Source: a virus
Direction: 5' to 3' (one strand)
IMG/VR virus record: IMGVR_UViG_3300042731_001176
Location: 1-46,908 of that record
Length of the DNA stretch: 46,908 bases
Positions 22,695 to 29,993 of the stretch are shown piece by piece. The notes beneath the pieces are model-generated. The model searched no databases. It saw only the letters and a list, made by a program, of their open reading frames with translations, and was not told the DNA's origin. Positions within the stretch are counted from its first letter, which is position 1, and each line of letters opens with the position of its first letter. A program made the translations under genes and the position numbers.

Positions 22695-23456
22695 ATGGCT
22701 AAGATACTGTACTACGATATAGAGACCGCACCGAACCTCAGTATGGTTTGGGGGCAGTACGAACAGAATGTGATTGAGCACCAGCGAGAATGGTACATGC
22801 TTTGCGTGTCTTACCGGTGGGAGCATGAGAACAAGACACATGTTACTTCGCTAGTGGACTTCCCTTCCGCATACAAGAAGGACCCAGAGAACGACTACCA
22901 TGTGGTCAAGGCGCTGTGGGACTTGATTGATGAGGCAGATGTAGTCATCGCTCACAACGGCGACAAGTTTGACATGCGAAAGGCAAATGCACGCTTTGTT
23001 GCCCACGGCCTAGGACCGGCTTCTCCCGTGAAGCAGGTTGATACTCTTAAGGTCGCCCGCAGGTACTTTATGTTCAACAGCAATAAGTTGGACCACTTGG
23101 GAGCGCATCTCGGTCTTGGCCGCAAGGTCGATACTGGTGGCTTTGAAACGTGGGCGGGCTGTATGCGTGGCGACATGAAGTTTTGGAAGCGCATGACCAA
23201 GTATGCTAAGCAGGACGTTGACCTTCTACGCAAAGTGTATATGAAGTTGCGTCCGTGGATGACCAATCATCCTAATCTCAACGTTTTTGATGGCACCGAT
23301 GGTTGCCCGACTTGCGGGTCGAATAATCTTCAGAAGCGTGGTACCCGACGCACACAGGTTGCCGTTTATCAGCAGTATCAGTGTAACGGTTGTGGTGCTT
23401 ATTCACGAGAGCGGTTGGCTAATGCTGACCACATCAAGCCCGAGATTGTTCCCTGA
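22695..23456 (+). CDS. DnaQ/RNase H-like 3'-5' exonuclease with C-terminal zinc ribbon
   Basis: 253 residues. The N-terminal exonuclease has motif I LYYDIETAP (Asp8, Glu10), motif II VIAHNGDKFDMRKANARF and motif III YAKQDVDLLRKVY (YxxxD), the YprB/RNase H-2 type of DEDD exonuclease. The C-terminus, residues 204-233, is a four-cysteine zinc ribbon, CPTC...CNGC, like those in transposon-related DNA-binding proteins. The ATG at 22695 is chosen because the promoter puts transcription there and the exonuclease core begins immediately. An upstream TTG frame would add twelve unlike residues. Exonuclease plus zinc ribbon suggests a DNA or RNA trimming activity during replication or recombination. Confidence 0.8.
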   Translation: MAKILYYDIETAPNLSMVWGQYEQNVIEHQREWYMLCVSYRWEHENKTHVTSLVDFPSAYKKDPENDYHVVKALWDLIDEADVVIAHNGDKFDMRKANARFVAHGLGPASPVKQVDTLKVARRYFMFNSNKLDHLGAHLGLGRKVDTGGFETWAGCMRGDMKFWKRMTKYAKQDVDLLRKVYMKLRPWMTNHPNLNVFDGTDGCPTCGSNNLQKRGTRRTQVAVYQQYQCNGCGAYSRERLANADHIKPEIVP

Positions 23457-23468
23457 TTTAGTTTAAGT

Positions 23469-23705
23469 ATGTTTATTACATCAGAATATCTCTATGGTCA
23501 GACGCCTGATAGGCTGATGGTTTACCGTGACTCTGAAACGTGGTATGCGTTTTATGATAAGGCGTTGTCTATTTTGACGAACGCTGATGGCGACCTGCGT
23601 TCGTTTTCTTACGATACTAAATCTGAGTACCGTGACGTTCGCAGGTACATTATTGAAGAGTATAATCTAAAAGATACTAAGGTTTACACCTATGACGAAG
23701 ATTAG
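23469..23705 (+). CDS. Hypothetical protein, 78 aa
   Basis: Not recognised. It is acidic and Tyr-rich (eleven Tyr in 78 residues). The ATG has no Shine-Dalgarno and sits 13 bases after the exonuclease stop. Its last 14 bases overlap the start of the IMPDH-like gene, so it may help couple that gene's translation. Confidence 0.55.
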   Translation: MFITSEYLYGQTPDRLMVYRDSETWYAFYDKALSILTNADGDLRSFSYDTKSEYRDVRRYIIEEYNLKDTKVYTYDED

Positions 23706-24729
23706 AAGCAAGGGTTACACTTTCGATGACGTGTTGATTGTTCCGAAGTATTCGGAAGTCCGCAGTCGTACCGATGTTGACTTATCAGTACAACTGGGTA
23801 AACATCATTTGAAGATGCCTTTGATTGCGGCCAATATGGACACCGTATGTGGACCACGAATGGCTAGCGCTATGGACAGCCTAGGAAGTTTCGGCGTCAT
23901 GCACAGAAACATTCCTTTAGTTGCTAGCGGTGATCCATTAACCAACACGAGGTTTGGTTCTGTTGCTGGACGGACAATCCGTTCGGCAGTGGCATTTGGA
24001 GTCAACGATGATCTAGATATTGTGATCCAGCAGGCTAACAGTTGGCGCACGCAGATTTTGGTTCTGGACATCGCCCACGGCCATAGCAAGCACGCTTTAA
24101 AGGCGTTAGAGTATGTCATCTCAGAGATTGACCATGAGGCTACGTTCATTGGAGGCAATGTCGCTACTGCGCAGGCTGTAGAAGACTTTGCTAAGATCGG
24201 CGCAGACGTTGTTAAGGTTGGTATTGGCCCCGGAAGCGTGTGCTCTACTCGTGTAGTGGCTGGTGTGGGGGTTCCTCAGTTGACTGCTATTGAGGAGTGT
24301 TCTGCTGTGGCTGATGCGGTGGGTATTCAAACTATTGCGGACGGGGGCATCAAGACGCCGGGAGACGCCGCTAAGGCACTGGCGGCGGGCGCTGATGCTG
24401 TAATGATTGGTGGAATGTTTGCCGGAACAGACGAGGCCCCCGGAAAGAAGATTACTCTGGAAGATGGAACTGTCGTCAAGGAGCACCGTGGTATGGCTTC
24501 TGCTGAAGCAGGGTCGTCGTTCCCTGAAGGTGTTTCAGGTACCGTGGCTTCTAAGGGTCCGGTGGCAGACGTAGTAGAATCAATTAACCGTGGCATTCGG
24601 TCTGCGTGTAGTTATGTTGGGGCTGGTTCGCTGGCCGAATTGTATGAAAGGTCAGAATTCGTAGAAATCTCTCCTGCGGGGTTGCGTGAATCCGCTCCGC
24701 ATGATATACTTAACGCTAACTTATGGTAA
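23692..24729 (+). CDS. IMP dehydrogenase / GMP reductase family enzyme without CBS domains
   Basis: 345-residue TIM-barrel enzyme of guanine nucleotide metabolism. Visible signatures are [33 protein letters not shown], the nucleotide loop [20 protein letters not shown] with catalytic Cys184, [20 protein letters not shown], and [21 protein letters not shown] near 126 is more like IMP dehydrogenase (DTAHGHS), whereas RSACSYVGA near the end and the total length are like GMP reductase. The CBS pair of bacterial GuaB is absent. The flap ([25 protein letters not shown]) lacks the usual Arg-Tyr of IMPDH. It either makes XMP for GTP or returns GMP to IMP; the sequence does not settle this. Confidence 0.85.
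   Translation: MTKIRSKGYTFDDVLIVPKYSEVRSRTDVDLSVQLGKHHLKMPLIAANMDTVCGPRMASAMDSLGSFGVMHRNIPLVASGDPLTNTRFGSVAGRTIRSAVAFGVNDDLDIVIQQANSWRTQILVLDIAHGHSKHALKALEYVISEIDHEATFIGGNVATAQAVEDFAKIGADVVKVGIGPGSVCSTRVVAGVGVPQLTAIEECSAVADAVGIQTIADGGIKTPGDAAKALAAGADAVMIGGMFAGTDEAPGKKITLEDGTVVKEHRGMASAEAGSSFPEGVSGTVASKGPVADVVESINRGIRSACSYVGAGSLAELYERSEFVEISPAGLRESAPHDILNANLW
24682..24710 (+). promoter_or_regulatory. Promoter inside the IMPDH-like gene driving the DNA polymerase
   Basis: TTGCGT (24682-24687), 17-base spacer and TATACT (24705-24710), ending twelve bases before ATG 24723. The leader would be only about five or six bases, too short for a Shine-Dalgarno. Confidence 0.55.
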
Positions 24730-26660
24730 ACGAAGACTCAATTACACTGTTTGACGATTGGCTGCACTCTCAAAGCACGCAAGCCGAGGGAACTTTAGGG
24801 AAGGTTACGCTTGTACGCTCAGATGAGCAATTCGCTGACTTCCGTGACTGGTTACTTGGTAAAAGCCGACCTATTGCGTATGACATTGAGGCAACTGGCC
24901 TAGACACATACTCTCCCGAATGGGAGATTAAGAGCATCCAATGGGGAGATATTAGCGAAGCGTTCGTTTTCATCTGGAAGGAGCCGTGGTTCCAAAAGTC
25001 GATTGATTTAGTCATGAATGAGACTAAGCATCGCCTGCTAGCACACAACGCTGCTTACGACGCTATTGGCCTTGACCGCCACGGGCACGTTGATGCTATC
25101 AAGATTCTAGACCGAACGTTTGATACAAAGATTCTTGCGCACCTTGCCGACCCACGGAGTCGTGCTGAGGGTGGCGTCGGCCACGGTCTTAAGAACCTGT
25201 CGTTTCACCACGTAGATAAGTCTGCCCCTGATTCAGACAGCGCTTTGAAGGATTTGTTCAAAGCAAATAAGTGGTCAGTCAAGGAGGGCTGGAAGAACAT
25301 TCCTCCTGCACACCCGACGTTGGTACATTACGCTGGTACGGACGTTATTTTGACTGCTAGGTTGTTCCCTAAACTTCGTGATGAGATCAAGCGTCAAACA
25401 ATGGATCATCTTGTTAAGTACGAGCACACAATCTTGAAACTGGTTGTGGCTATGGAACGGCGAGGTATGCGTATTGATGTTGACTACGCTGAGCAGTTGG
25501 TTGAGAGCATGACGACTGAAGAGAAGCGCAATATTGGTATTGTTCAGTCGTTTGGTGTTGAGAACCATAACGCCACAAAAGACGTTGCAGAGGGGCTACA
25601 GAAACTTGGGATCACTTTGATTGAGACAACAGCCTCAGGCGCTCTGAAAGTAGACAAAACAATTCTGAACGCAATTGCTGACGACGAGAACTCTGGAAAC
25701 GCTGGAATGCTTGCAAGAGCAGTTATGGCCGCTAAGAACAATGCTAAATGGCGTGACAGTTATGTTATTGCCTCACTGGAATCTATGGACTCTAACGGTA
25801 GAGTGCATCCGAAGATCAACAGCCTTCAGGCCCGAACCGGTCGTATGTCGGTAAACAACCCTCCGCTCCAGCAGTTACCCTCTGGCGGTGATGCTATACG
25901 TCGAATGTTCTTAGCGGAAGAGGGATGCCGAATGTCGTCTATCGACTTTTCGGGTGTTGAACTTAGGGTGTTGGCTGCTTTATCTCAGGACCCTGTTATG
26001 CTTAAGGTTTTCCGTGAAGGTGCGGACCTGCATCAAACTACTGCCGATAACACGGGTGTGACTCGTAAAGTAGCGAAGACAGTGAACTTCGGTAAGGTCT
26101 ATGGTGCAGGCCCTAAGACGCTGGCGAGACAGTCAGGTCTTTCCGTGGAAGAGGCACAGAATGTGTGCGATCTCTTTGATGCCACGTACAAGGGCGTTAC
26201 AGAGTTCTCTCACAAACTAGCATACCCGGTGAAGAAGGGGCATAGAAACTACGTAATCACCCATACAGGACGTAAACTGCCTGTGGATGCTGAGCGGCCT
26301 TATGCCGCTCTTAATTACTGCATTCAGTCCACGGCTCGTGATATACTGGGTAAGGCGATGATTGATGTAGCAGATCAGGGCCTTTGGGACTATGCTATGC
26401 TGCCCATTCATGACGAAATTCTTTTTAGTTTCCCTGAGGATCAGGCAGTTGAGTTGTGCCGACACGCTGGGGTTGCTATGGAGACAGTTCTGAAAGAAGT
26501 ACATATTTCTACTGAACCGGACTTGGGAGGTGCCTCTTGGGGCACGCTATATACAGACGGCGAACATGAAGTTATTGAGTTGACTGACGATGATCGCCGC
26601 AAGTACGGGGACGATAAACTGAAACGGCTGCTTTTCAGTGAGCAGGACTTCCGTTTTTGA
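24723..26660 (+). CDS. Family A DNA polymerase with 3'-5' proofreading exonuclease
   Basis: 645 residues. Exonuclease motifs: AYDIEATGLD near 52, LLAHNAAYDAIGL near 105, and LVHYAGTDVILTARLF near 205. Polymerase motifs: A, MSSIDFSGVELRVLAALSQDP near 405; B, RKVAKTVNFGKVYGAG near 453; C, MLPIHDEILFSFPED near 560. No 5'-3' exonuclease domain is present. The motif B residue matching Phe762 of E. coli Pol I is Phe, the ancestral form linked in phage surveys with fast, virulent replication. This is the replicative polymerase of the phage. It overlaps the IMPDH-like gene by seven bases, has no Shine-Dalgarno, and has a promoter just upstream. Confidence 0.95.
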   Translation: MVNEDSITLFDDWLHSQSTQAEGTLGKVTLVRSDEQFADFRDWLLGKSRPIAYDIEATGLDTYSPEWEIKSIQWGDISEAFVFIWKEPWFQKSIDLVMNETKHRLLAHNAAYDAIGLDRHGHVDAIKILDRTFDTKILAHLADPRSRAEGGVGHGLKNLSFHHVDKSAPDSDSALKDLFKANKWSVKEGWKNIPPAHPTLVHYAGTDVILTARLFPKLRDEIKRQTMDHLVKYEHTILKLVVAMERRGMRIDVDYAEQLVESMTTEEKRNIGIVQSFGVENHNATKDVAEGLQKLGITLIETTASGALKVDKTILNAIADDENSGNAGMLARAVMAAKNNAKWRDSYVIASLESMDSNGRVHPKINSLQARTGRMSVNNPPLQQLPSGGDAIRRMFLAEEGCRMSSIDFSGVELRVLAALSQDPVMLKVFREGADLHQTTADNTGVTRKVAKTVNFGKVYGAGPKTLARQSGLSVEEAQNVCDLFDATYKGVTEFSHKLAYPVKKGHRNYVITHTGRKLPVDAERPYAALNYCIQSTARDILGKAMIDVADQGLWDYAMLPIHDEILFSFPEDQAVELCRHAGVAMETVLKEVHISTEPDLGGASWGTLYTDGEHEVIELTDDDRRKYGDDKLKRLLFSEQDFRF

Positions 26661-26681
26661 TGATTAGTTAGGAGCAAAACT

Positions 26682-26909
26682 ATGAAACTACTTACAAAAG
26701 TTTGGAATTACTTGCAAGACTTGTCGGTTTACACCGGTAAGGGTCGTGCAGAGACCGAAGATTTAGACGTTATGTCGTTCAATCGGCCAGCAAAGCCGAC
26801 AAATACGGTATATACGGACAGATACGCCACATTTGTGGATGAACAAAAGGAGAGGATGGAGGCAATGCGCAGGCACCCTTCAGCCCAAAACGGAAAGCGA
26901 GGCAAGTAA
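26682..26909 (+). CDS. Hypothetical protein, 75 aa
   Basis: Not recognised. A 75-residue basic protein with a helical start (KLLTKVWNYLQDLSVYTGKG) and a charged end (RMEAMRRHPSAQNGKRGK). TTAGGAG lies eight bases before the ATG. Its stop overlaps the ATG of the sigma factor (TAATG), so the two are probably co-translated. It could modify sigma or polymerase function, but this is only suggested by position. Confidence 0.6.
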   Translation: MKLLTKVWNYLQDLSVYTGKGRAETEDLDVMSFNRPAKPTNTVYTDRYATFVDEQKERMEAMRRHPSAQNGKRGK

Positions 26910-27835
26910 TGGCAGGTTACACACGGAGTTCTAAGCATAGAATTTTATCCCGAGAAGAAGAAGTGGTCTTGGGAAGGGCTGTAGCGGCAGGAATCAAAGC
27001 CGCCAGAGAACTAAACGACGCTCATATAGAAGGCGTGGTTCTAGATTTCACTGATCGTAGGCGTCTCAACGCTGATGTTCGTGAAGGGAAGCGAGCAAAA
27101 GATACGTTTGTAGAGCACAATCTTCGTCTGGCGATGGACACTGCTGCTCGCTATGCACGTTCCCAGTCTCGCATGGAGTACGAGGACTTGATTCAAGAGG
27201 CCACTATCGGCCTTATGCGTGCTGTCGATAAGTTTGATCCTGAGCGTGGATTCAAGTTCTCCACGTATGCTACATGGTGGTGCCGACAGGCGTGCCAGCG
27301 TGCTATTGCCAATTATGGTAGGGCTATCCGTCTTCCGATGCATGTGGAGGCTGACGTGCGCAAGTTGGCGGCGGTCATTGACGAATTAGAGTTAGTGACC
27401 GAAGAGTTTTCTCGTGAGTTTCTTGCCGATTACCTAGATTGGGACTTGGATAAACTAGATGAAATTTGGTCGTTCATGGAGAACACCAGACTAGAATCTT
27501 TGGACAACCCTCTCAGCGAAGACAGCAATGTCTCTCATGCGGATATTCTGATTGATCCCGATCAGGCGTCAGTTGAAGAAGTTGGGCTAGAGCGTAGTTT
27601 CGCAGATGATATCCTTCAGGCTTTGTCTGTTCTGCCTGAGCGAGAGTACCGTGTTCTGTTGATGCATCACGGGTTAGCGGGTCAGAAGGTGCCTATGACT
27701 TTGCAGGAGATTGGCGATTCTATGGGTCTTACCCGTGAGCGTGTTCGCCAGTTGGAAGCGAAGGCTATTGCCCGTCTTCGTCACCCTTCTTCTGGGGTTG
27801 CGTGGGCGTTCACAGACACTCCTGAAGAGGTATGA
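26909..27835 (+). CDS. Sigma-70 family RNA polymerase sigma factor (primary-type)
   Basis: 308 residues with a near-complete sigma-70 architecture. There is a region 1.2-like start (LSREEEVVLGRAVAAG), region 2 at about 65-145 (VEHNLRLAMDTAARYARS, YEDLIQEATIGLMRAVDKFD, GFKFSTYATWWCRQACQRAI), a region 3 segment, and region 4 at about 242-293 (LPEREYRVLLMHHGL, TLQEIGDSMGLTRERVRQLEAKAIARLRH). It resembles group 1/2 (SigA/SigB-like) factors rather than small ECF or late-phage factors. Residues that contact the -10 and -35 boxes are conserved, so it should read TTGACA/TATAAT-like promoters, which is what precedes many genes here. It directly precedes the tRNA. Confidence 0.93.
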   Translation: MAGYTRSSKHRILSREEEVVLGRAVAAGIKAARELNDAHIEGVVLDFTDRRRLNADVREGKRAKDTFVEHNLRLAMDTAARYARSQSRMEYEDLIQEATIGLMRAVDKFDPERGFKFSTYATWWCRQACQRAIANYGRAIRLPMHVEADVRKLAAVIDELELVTEEFSREFLADYLDWDLDKLDEIWSFMENTRLESLDNPLSEDSNVSHADILIDPDQASVEEVGLERSFADDILQALSVLPEREYRVLLMHHGLAGQKVPMTLQEIGDSMGLTRERVRQLEAKAIARLRHPSSGVAWAFTDTPEEV

Positions 27836-27836
27836 C

Positions 27837-27865
27837 TTGCGATGCCGTAGGTAGTGTGTTATACT
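27837..27865 (+). promoter_or_regulatory. Promoter for the tRNA gene
   Basis: TTGCGA (27837-27842), 17-base spacer and TATACT (27860-27865), starting just after the sigma factor stop. The tRNA begins 12 bases after the -10 box. Confidence 0.7.
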
Positions 27866-27876
27866 TACGGTTTCAA

Positions 27877-27960
27877 GCCCCTGTGGCGGAATAGGCATAC
27901 GCAGGAGACTTAAAATCTCTGGCCCGTAAGGGCTTGTGGGTTCAAGTCCCACCGGGGGTA
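27877..27960 (+). tRNA. tRNA-Leu (anticodon UAA)
   Basis: An 84-base type II tRNA. Acceptor stem GCCCCTG / CGGGGGT (with one G-U at the end and one inside). D-stem GCG/CGC. Anticodon stem GGAGA/TCTCT with loop CTTAAAA, giving anticodon TAA at positions 34-36. A long variable arm GGCCCGTAAGGGCTT as expected for leucine, T-arm GTGGG-TTCAAGT-CCCAC, discriminator A at 27960. The CCA end is not encoded and must be added by the host. It decodes TTA, a codon that the phage uses often. Confidence 0.95.
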
Positions 27961-27975
27961 CTAGAAAGGAGCACA

Positions 27976-28512
27976 ATGAATATTTTTGTAGTAGACGAAA
28001 GTCCAGAAAAAGCGGCTGAGGCACTGTGCGATAAGCACGTACCGAAGATGATTGTTGAGACAACACAGATGCTTGTTTCTGCTTTGCGGCGGCACGGGGC
28101 AACCGATGCTGACGTTCCTCTAACGAAGGCTGGCACCCCTCACAAGGGCGGCTACCACAATCATCCTGCTACTCGTTGGGTCGGGGATTCACTGACTAAT
28201 GCTCAGTGGCTTCTGGCCCACGGTTATGGACTGTGTGAGCAGTTTGAGTTTAGGTTCAATAAGACTCATGCCTGTTACGAGCAGTTGGTGAACGTGGAAA
28301 GCACGATAGCCCGTATTCCTGATCAGGGTTTGACTGATATTGCATTGTGTGTGGGAGAGGCGTTGCAGAACGGTCGAACCCATGCTCCGCTTGCTGAAGC
28401 AGTTGACACATACAGGAATTTCTATAGAATAGATAAGGCTGATTTCGCCAAATGGGAAAAGGGCTGTGATGCCCCCGTTTGGTGGGGTTCAGTAGTTGAC
28501 ACGTATCTCTAA
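27976..28512 (+). CDS. Conserved phage-type protein of unknown function (MNIFVVDE family)
   Basis: 178 residues from ATG 27976, which has AAAGGAG seven bases upstream; an upstream in-frame extension would run through the tRNA and is rejected. The opening MNIFVVDESPEKAAEALCDKH followed by VPKMIVETTQML is a pattern I recall from conserved proteins in many large phages. The GYHNHPATRWVGDS segment later is part of the same pattern. Conserved His, Cys and Lys residues (CDKHxxKM, HNHPxxRW) suggest an enzyme or metal site. I do not know an established function and assign none. Confidence 0.7.
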   Translation: MNIFVVDESPEKAAEALCDKHVPKMIVETTQMLVSALRRHGATDADVPLTKAGTPHKGGYHNHPATRWVGDSLTNAQWLLAHGYGLCEQFEFRFNKTHACYEQLVNVESTIARIPDQGLTDIALCVGEALQNGRTHAPLAEAVDTYRNFYRIDKADFAKWEKGCDAPVWWGSVVDTYL

Positions 28513-28524
28513 GAAAGGTAGCAT
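28496..28524 (+). promoter_or_regulatory. Consensus leaderless promoter for the gene at 28531
   Basis: Perfect TTGACA (28496-28501) with 17-base spacer and TAGCAT (28519-28524), ending six bases before ATG 28531. It overlaps the end of the preceding gene. No Shine-Dalgarno. Confidence 0.7.
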
Positions 28525-28530
28525 AGTGCT

Positions 28531-28686
28531 ATGAGTGAAATTAATGTGAATCCACAGGATGTTATTAACGATCTGCTTCGTCAGATTACTGATTTGACCG
28601 CACAGAACGCTGTTCTGCGTGCTGCTTTGAATGCGGCACAGGCGGAGGACACACAAGGTAACCTTACCGCTGTTGAGAGCGAGTAA
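28531..28686 (+). CDS. Small coiled-coil protein, 51 aa
   Basis: A 51-residue ORF. NDLLRQITDLTAQNAVLRAALNAAQ has leucine/alanine heptads, so a short parallel coiled coil is likely. It has its own consensus promoter, whose -10 box is six bases before the ATG, which supports that such a small gene is real. A similar coiled-coil protein follows at 29062. Function unknown; it leads the gene group before the baseplate wedge. Confidence 0.65.
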   Translation: MSEINVNPQDVINDLLRQITDLTAQNAVLRAALNAAQAEDTQGNLTAVESE

Positions 28687-28717
28687 TACGGTATAATATC
28701 GTACAGGAGGTCATCTT

Positions 28718-29062
28718 ATGAGTGCTGGCGCATACGATATTACTTGTGAACAAGGGACGACGTTTAACCGTACACTTACCGTTAAAGATAGTAACGGTGA
28801 TGCTAGAGATTTAAGTACGTACACGGCTAGAATGCATGTTCGTAGAACCACTGCTTCTGCGTCTACCCTAATCGAACTCACGACTGAAAACAATCGCATT
28901 TCTCTAAACTCGTCCGGGCAGATTACGTTGTCTTTGAGCGCAAATGAGACGGCTGCTCTTGCTGAAGGCGGCGTGTACGACTTAGAGTTAGTTGACTCTT
29001 CATCTAATGTAGAACGAGTTGTTGAGGGTGCTTTCATTTTGGACCTTGAGGTGACTCGCTAA
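28718..29062 (+). CDS. Beta-rich probable tail/baseplate protein, paralogue of the gene at 37741
   Basis: 114 residues, all-beta pattern: YDITCEQGTTFNRTLTVKDS, STYTARMHVRRTTASASTLIEL, and GGVYDLELVDSSS. The gene at 37741 encodes a clear paralogue of nearly equal length with the same pattern (MQVRRTYSSASSLVEFTS, GEHVYDLEVFS). The fold resembles small Ig-like adaptor proteins (BppU N-domain type) that attach fibres to phage baseplates. ACAGGAGG lies close before the ATG, and a TATAAT (28692-28697) without a good -35 box lies upstream. Exact role is inferred. Confidence 0.6.
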   Translation: MSAGAYDITCEQGTTFNRTLTVKDSNGDARDLSTYTARMHVRRTTASASTLIELTTENNRISLNSSGQITLSLSANETAALAEGGVYDLELVDSSSNVERVVEGAFILDLEVTR

Positions 29063-29289
29063 TGTTTGAGTATGACGACGGGCTTCTTGCCAACACAATT
29101 TGGGAGAAGTACATTCAGGCTATGGAAGAAAACGTCCGCTTGCAGGCGCAACTGACTGTTGCTACGCTGACAGTGACTCGCCTTCAAGAAGTCCTTCAAC
29201 TTCAAGAGGGTGCAAACGAGGACAACAATTATCTGATTCCACAAAAGCCGAATTTGCCTGATTTGGATTTAGAGCCTGACGATGATTAA
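29062..29289 (+). CDS. Small coiled-coil protein, 75 aa
   Basis: 75 residues with a central coiled coil (YIQAMEENVRLQAQLTVATLT) and a very acidic Pro-rich end (LPDLDLEPDDD). The ATG overlaps the stop of the preceding gene (TAATG) and its end overlaps the next gene by eight bases, so it is a coupled member of this operon. Function unknown. Confidence 0.55.
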   Translation: MFEYDDGLLANTIWEKYIQAMEENVRLQAQLTVATLTVTRLQEVLQLQEGANEDNNYLIPQKPNLPDLDLEPDDD

Positions 29290-29611
29290 AGAGTTGCAGT
29301 GGAACGTTGACGGACACCGTTTCCTGTTAAACATAAACAAGTCGGACTTTGTTGTATCGCCGGGTATCTGTCCCCACGGTAACTCTTCTGACGCTCCCTG
29401 CTATCATGCAGGCATTGAGTCCTGTGCAGTTAACTACTTTATAAACGTGTATGGGCTAGAAACAAACACTGGCGTGGTAGGTGCTAGCGAAAGCGTTGAA
29501 ATCGCTTGGGCTTTGTCTGGAAGTGCTTGGGATATTGATCTTGTAGAGTTCACGATGATCCCCGTGGCTGATCCACATTTTTCTGATTGGTTCGCAGAGC
29601 AGACTTCGTAG
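29282..29611 (+). CDS. Hypothetical Cys/His-containing protein, 109 aa
   Basis: Not recognised. 109 residues; the segment CPHGNSSDAPCYHAGIESC (about 40-58) has three Cys and two His in 19 residues and could bind a metal or form disulfides. The rest is mixed alpha/beta. It overlaps the preceding gene by eight bases and is followed by the gp25-like wedge gene. Confidence 0.55.
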   Translation: MIKELQWNVDGHRFLLNINKSDFVVSPGICPHGNSSDAPCYHAGIESCAVNYFINVYGLETNTGVVGASESVEIAWALSGSAWDIDLVEFTMIPVADPHFSDWFAEQTS

Positions 29612-29617
29612 TAGTTG

Positions 29618-29650
29618 TGCATAGCCTCATATTTTCGGTAGAATTAATAT
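29618..29650 (+). promoter_or_regulatory. Possible promoter for the baseplate wedge operon
   Basis: TTGTGC, 18-base spacer and TAGAAT in the 60-base gap, followed by a leader with GGAGG six bases before ATG 29671. An ATG four bases after the -10 box opens only a 33-codon out-of-frame ORF and is not preferred. Confidence 0.4.
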
Positions 29651-29670
29651 GAAGGCTTTGGAGGGCTGTC

Positions 29671-29976
29671 ATGGCAGAATACGTTTTATCTTACCCATTC
29701 AGTTTGGACATGAGAAACACTCGTGCTTCTGTCGTGTATTCGTCTTCTGATGTTTACAAGGCTCAGCAAATCAAAGCGTTCATGCGAACAGATACCGGTG
29801 AGCGCCGGATTTTTCCGACGTTCGGAATCACTGATCCCACGTTTGATGATTTCAACTCTGGGGCGTTTTATGATTCCTTTTCTAACTTCTACGACAGTTC
29901 AGATATCAATTTAGAAGAGATTGAGGTTGTGGAAGAAGGCGGAGCCGTGGTTGACGTGATCGTAGAGTTTTCGTAA
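29671..29976 (+). CDS. Baseplate wedge protein, gp25/gpW-like
   Basis: 101 residues. The pattern PFSLDMRNTRASVVYSSSDVYKAQQIKAFMRTDTGERRIFPTFGITDP fits the gp25/gpW wedge family, in which a helix is followed by T-x-xGER-x-x-P-x-FG. In all contractile machines this protein precedes the J-like wedge protein, as it does here, and anchors the sheath to the baseplate. The acidic C-terminus is beta-rich. A GGAGG ribosome site supports the start. Confidence 0.75.
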   Translation: MAEYVLSYPFSLDMRNTRASVVYSSSDVYKAQQIKAFMRTDTGERRIFPTFGITDPTFDDFNSGAFYDSFSNFYDSSDINLEEIEVVEEGGAVVDVIVEFS

Positions 29977-29993
29977 GGTGAAGTGAGGATTAC

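Noticed and set aside
27934-27975. Extension of the MNIFVVDE gene into the tRNA
   Set aside because: The upstream in-frame start overlaps the tRNA 3' half; ATG 27976 has a proper AAAGGAG site.
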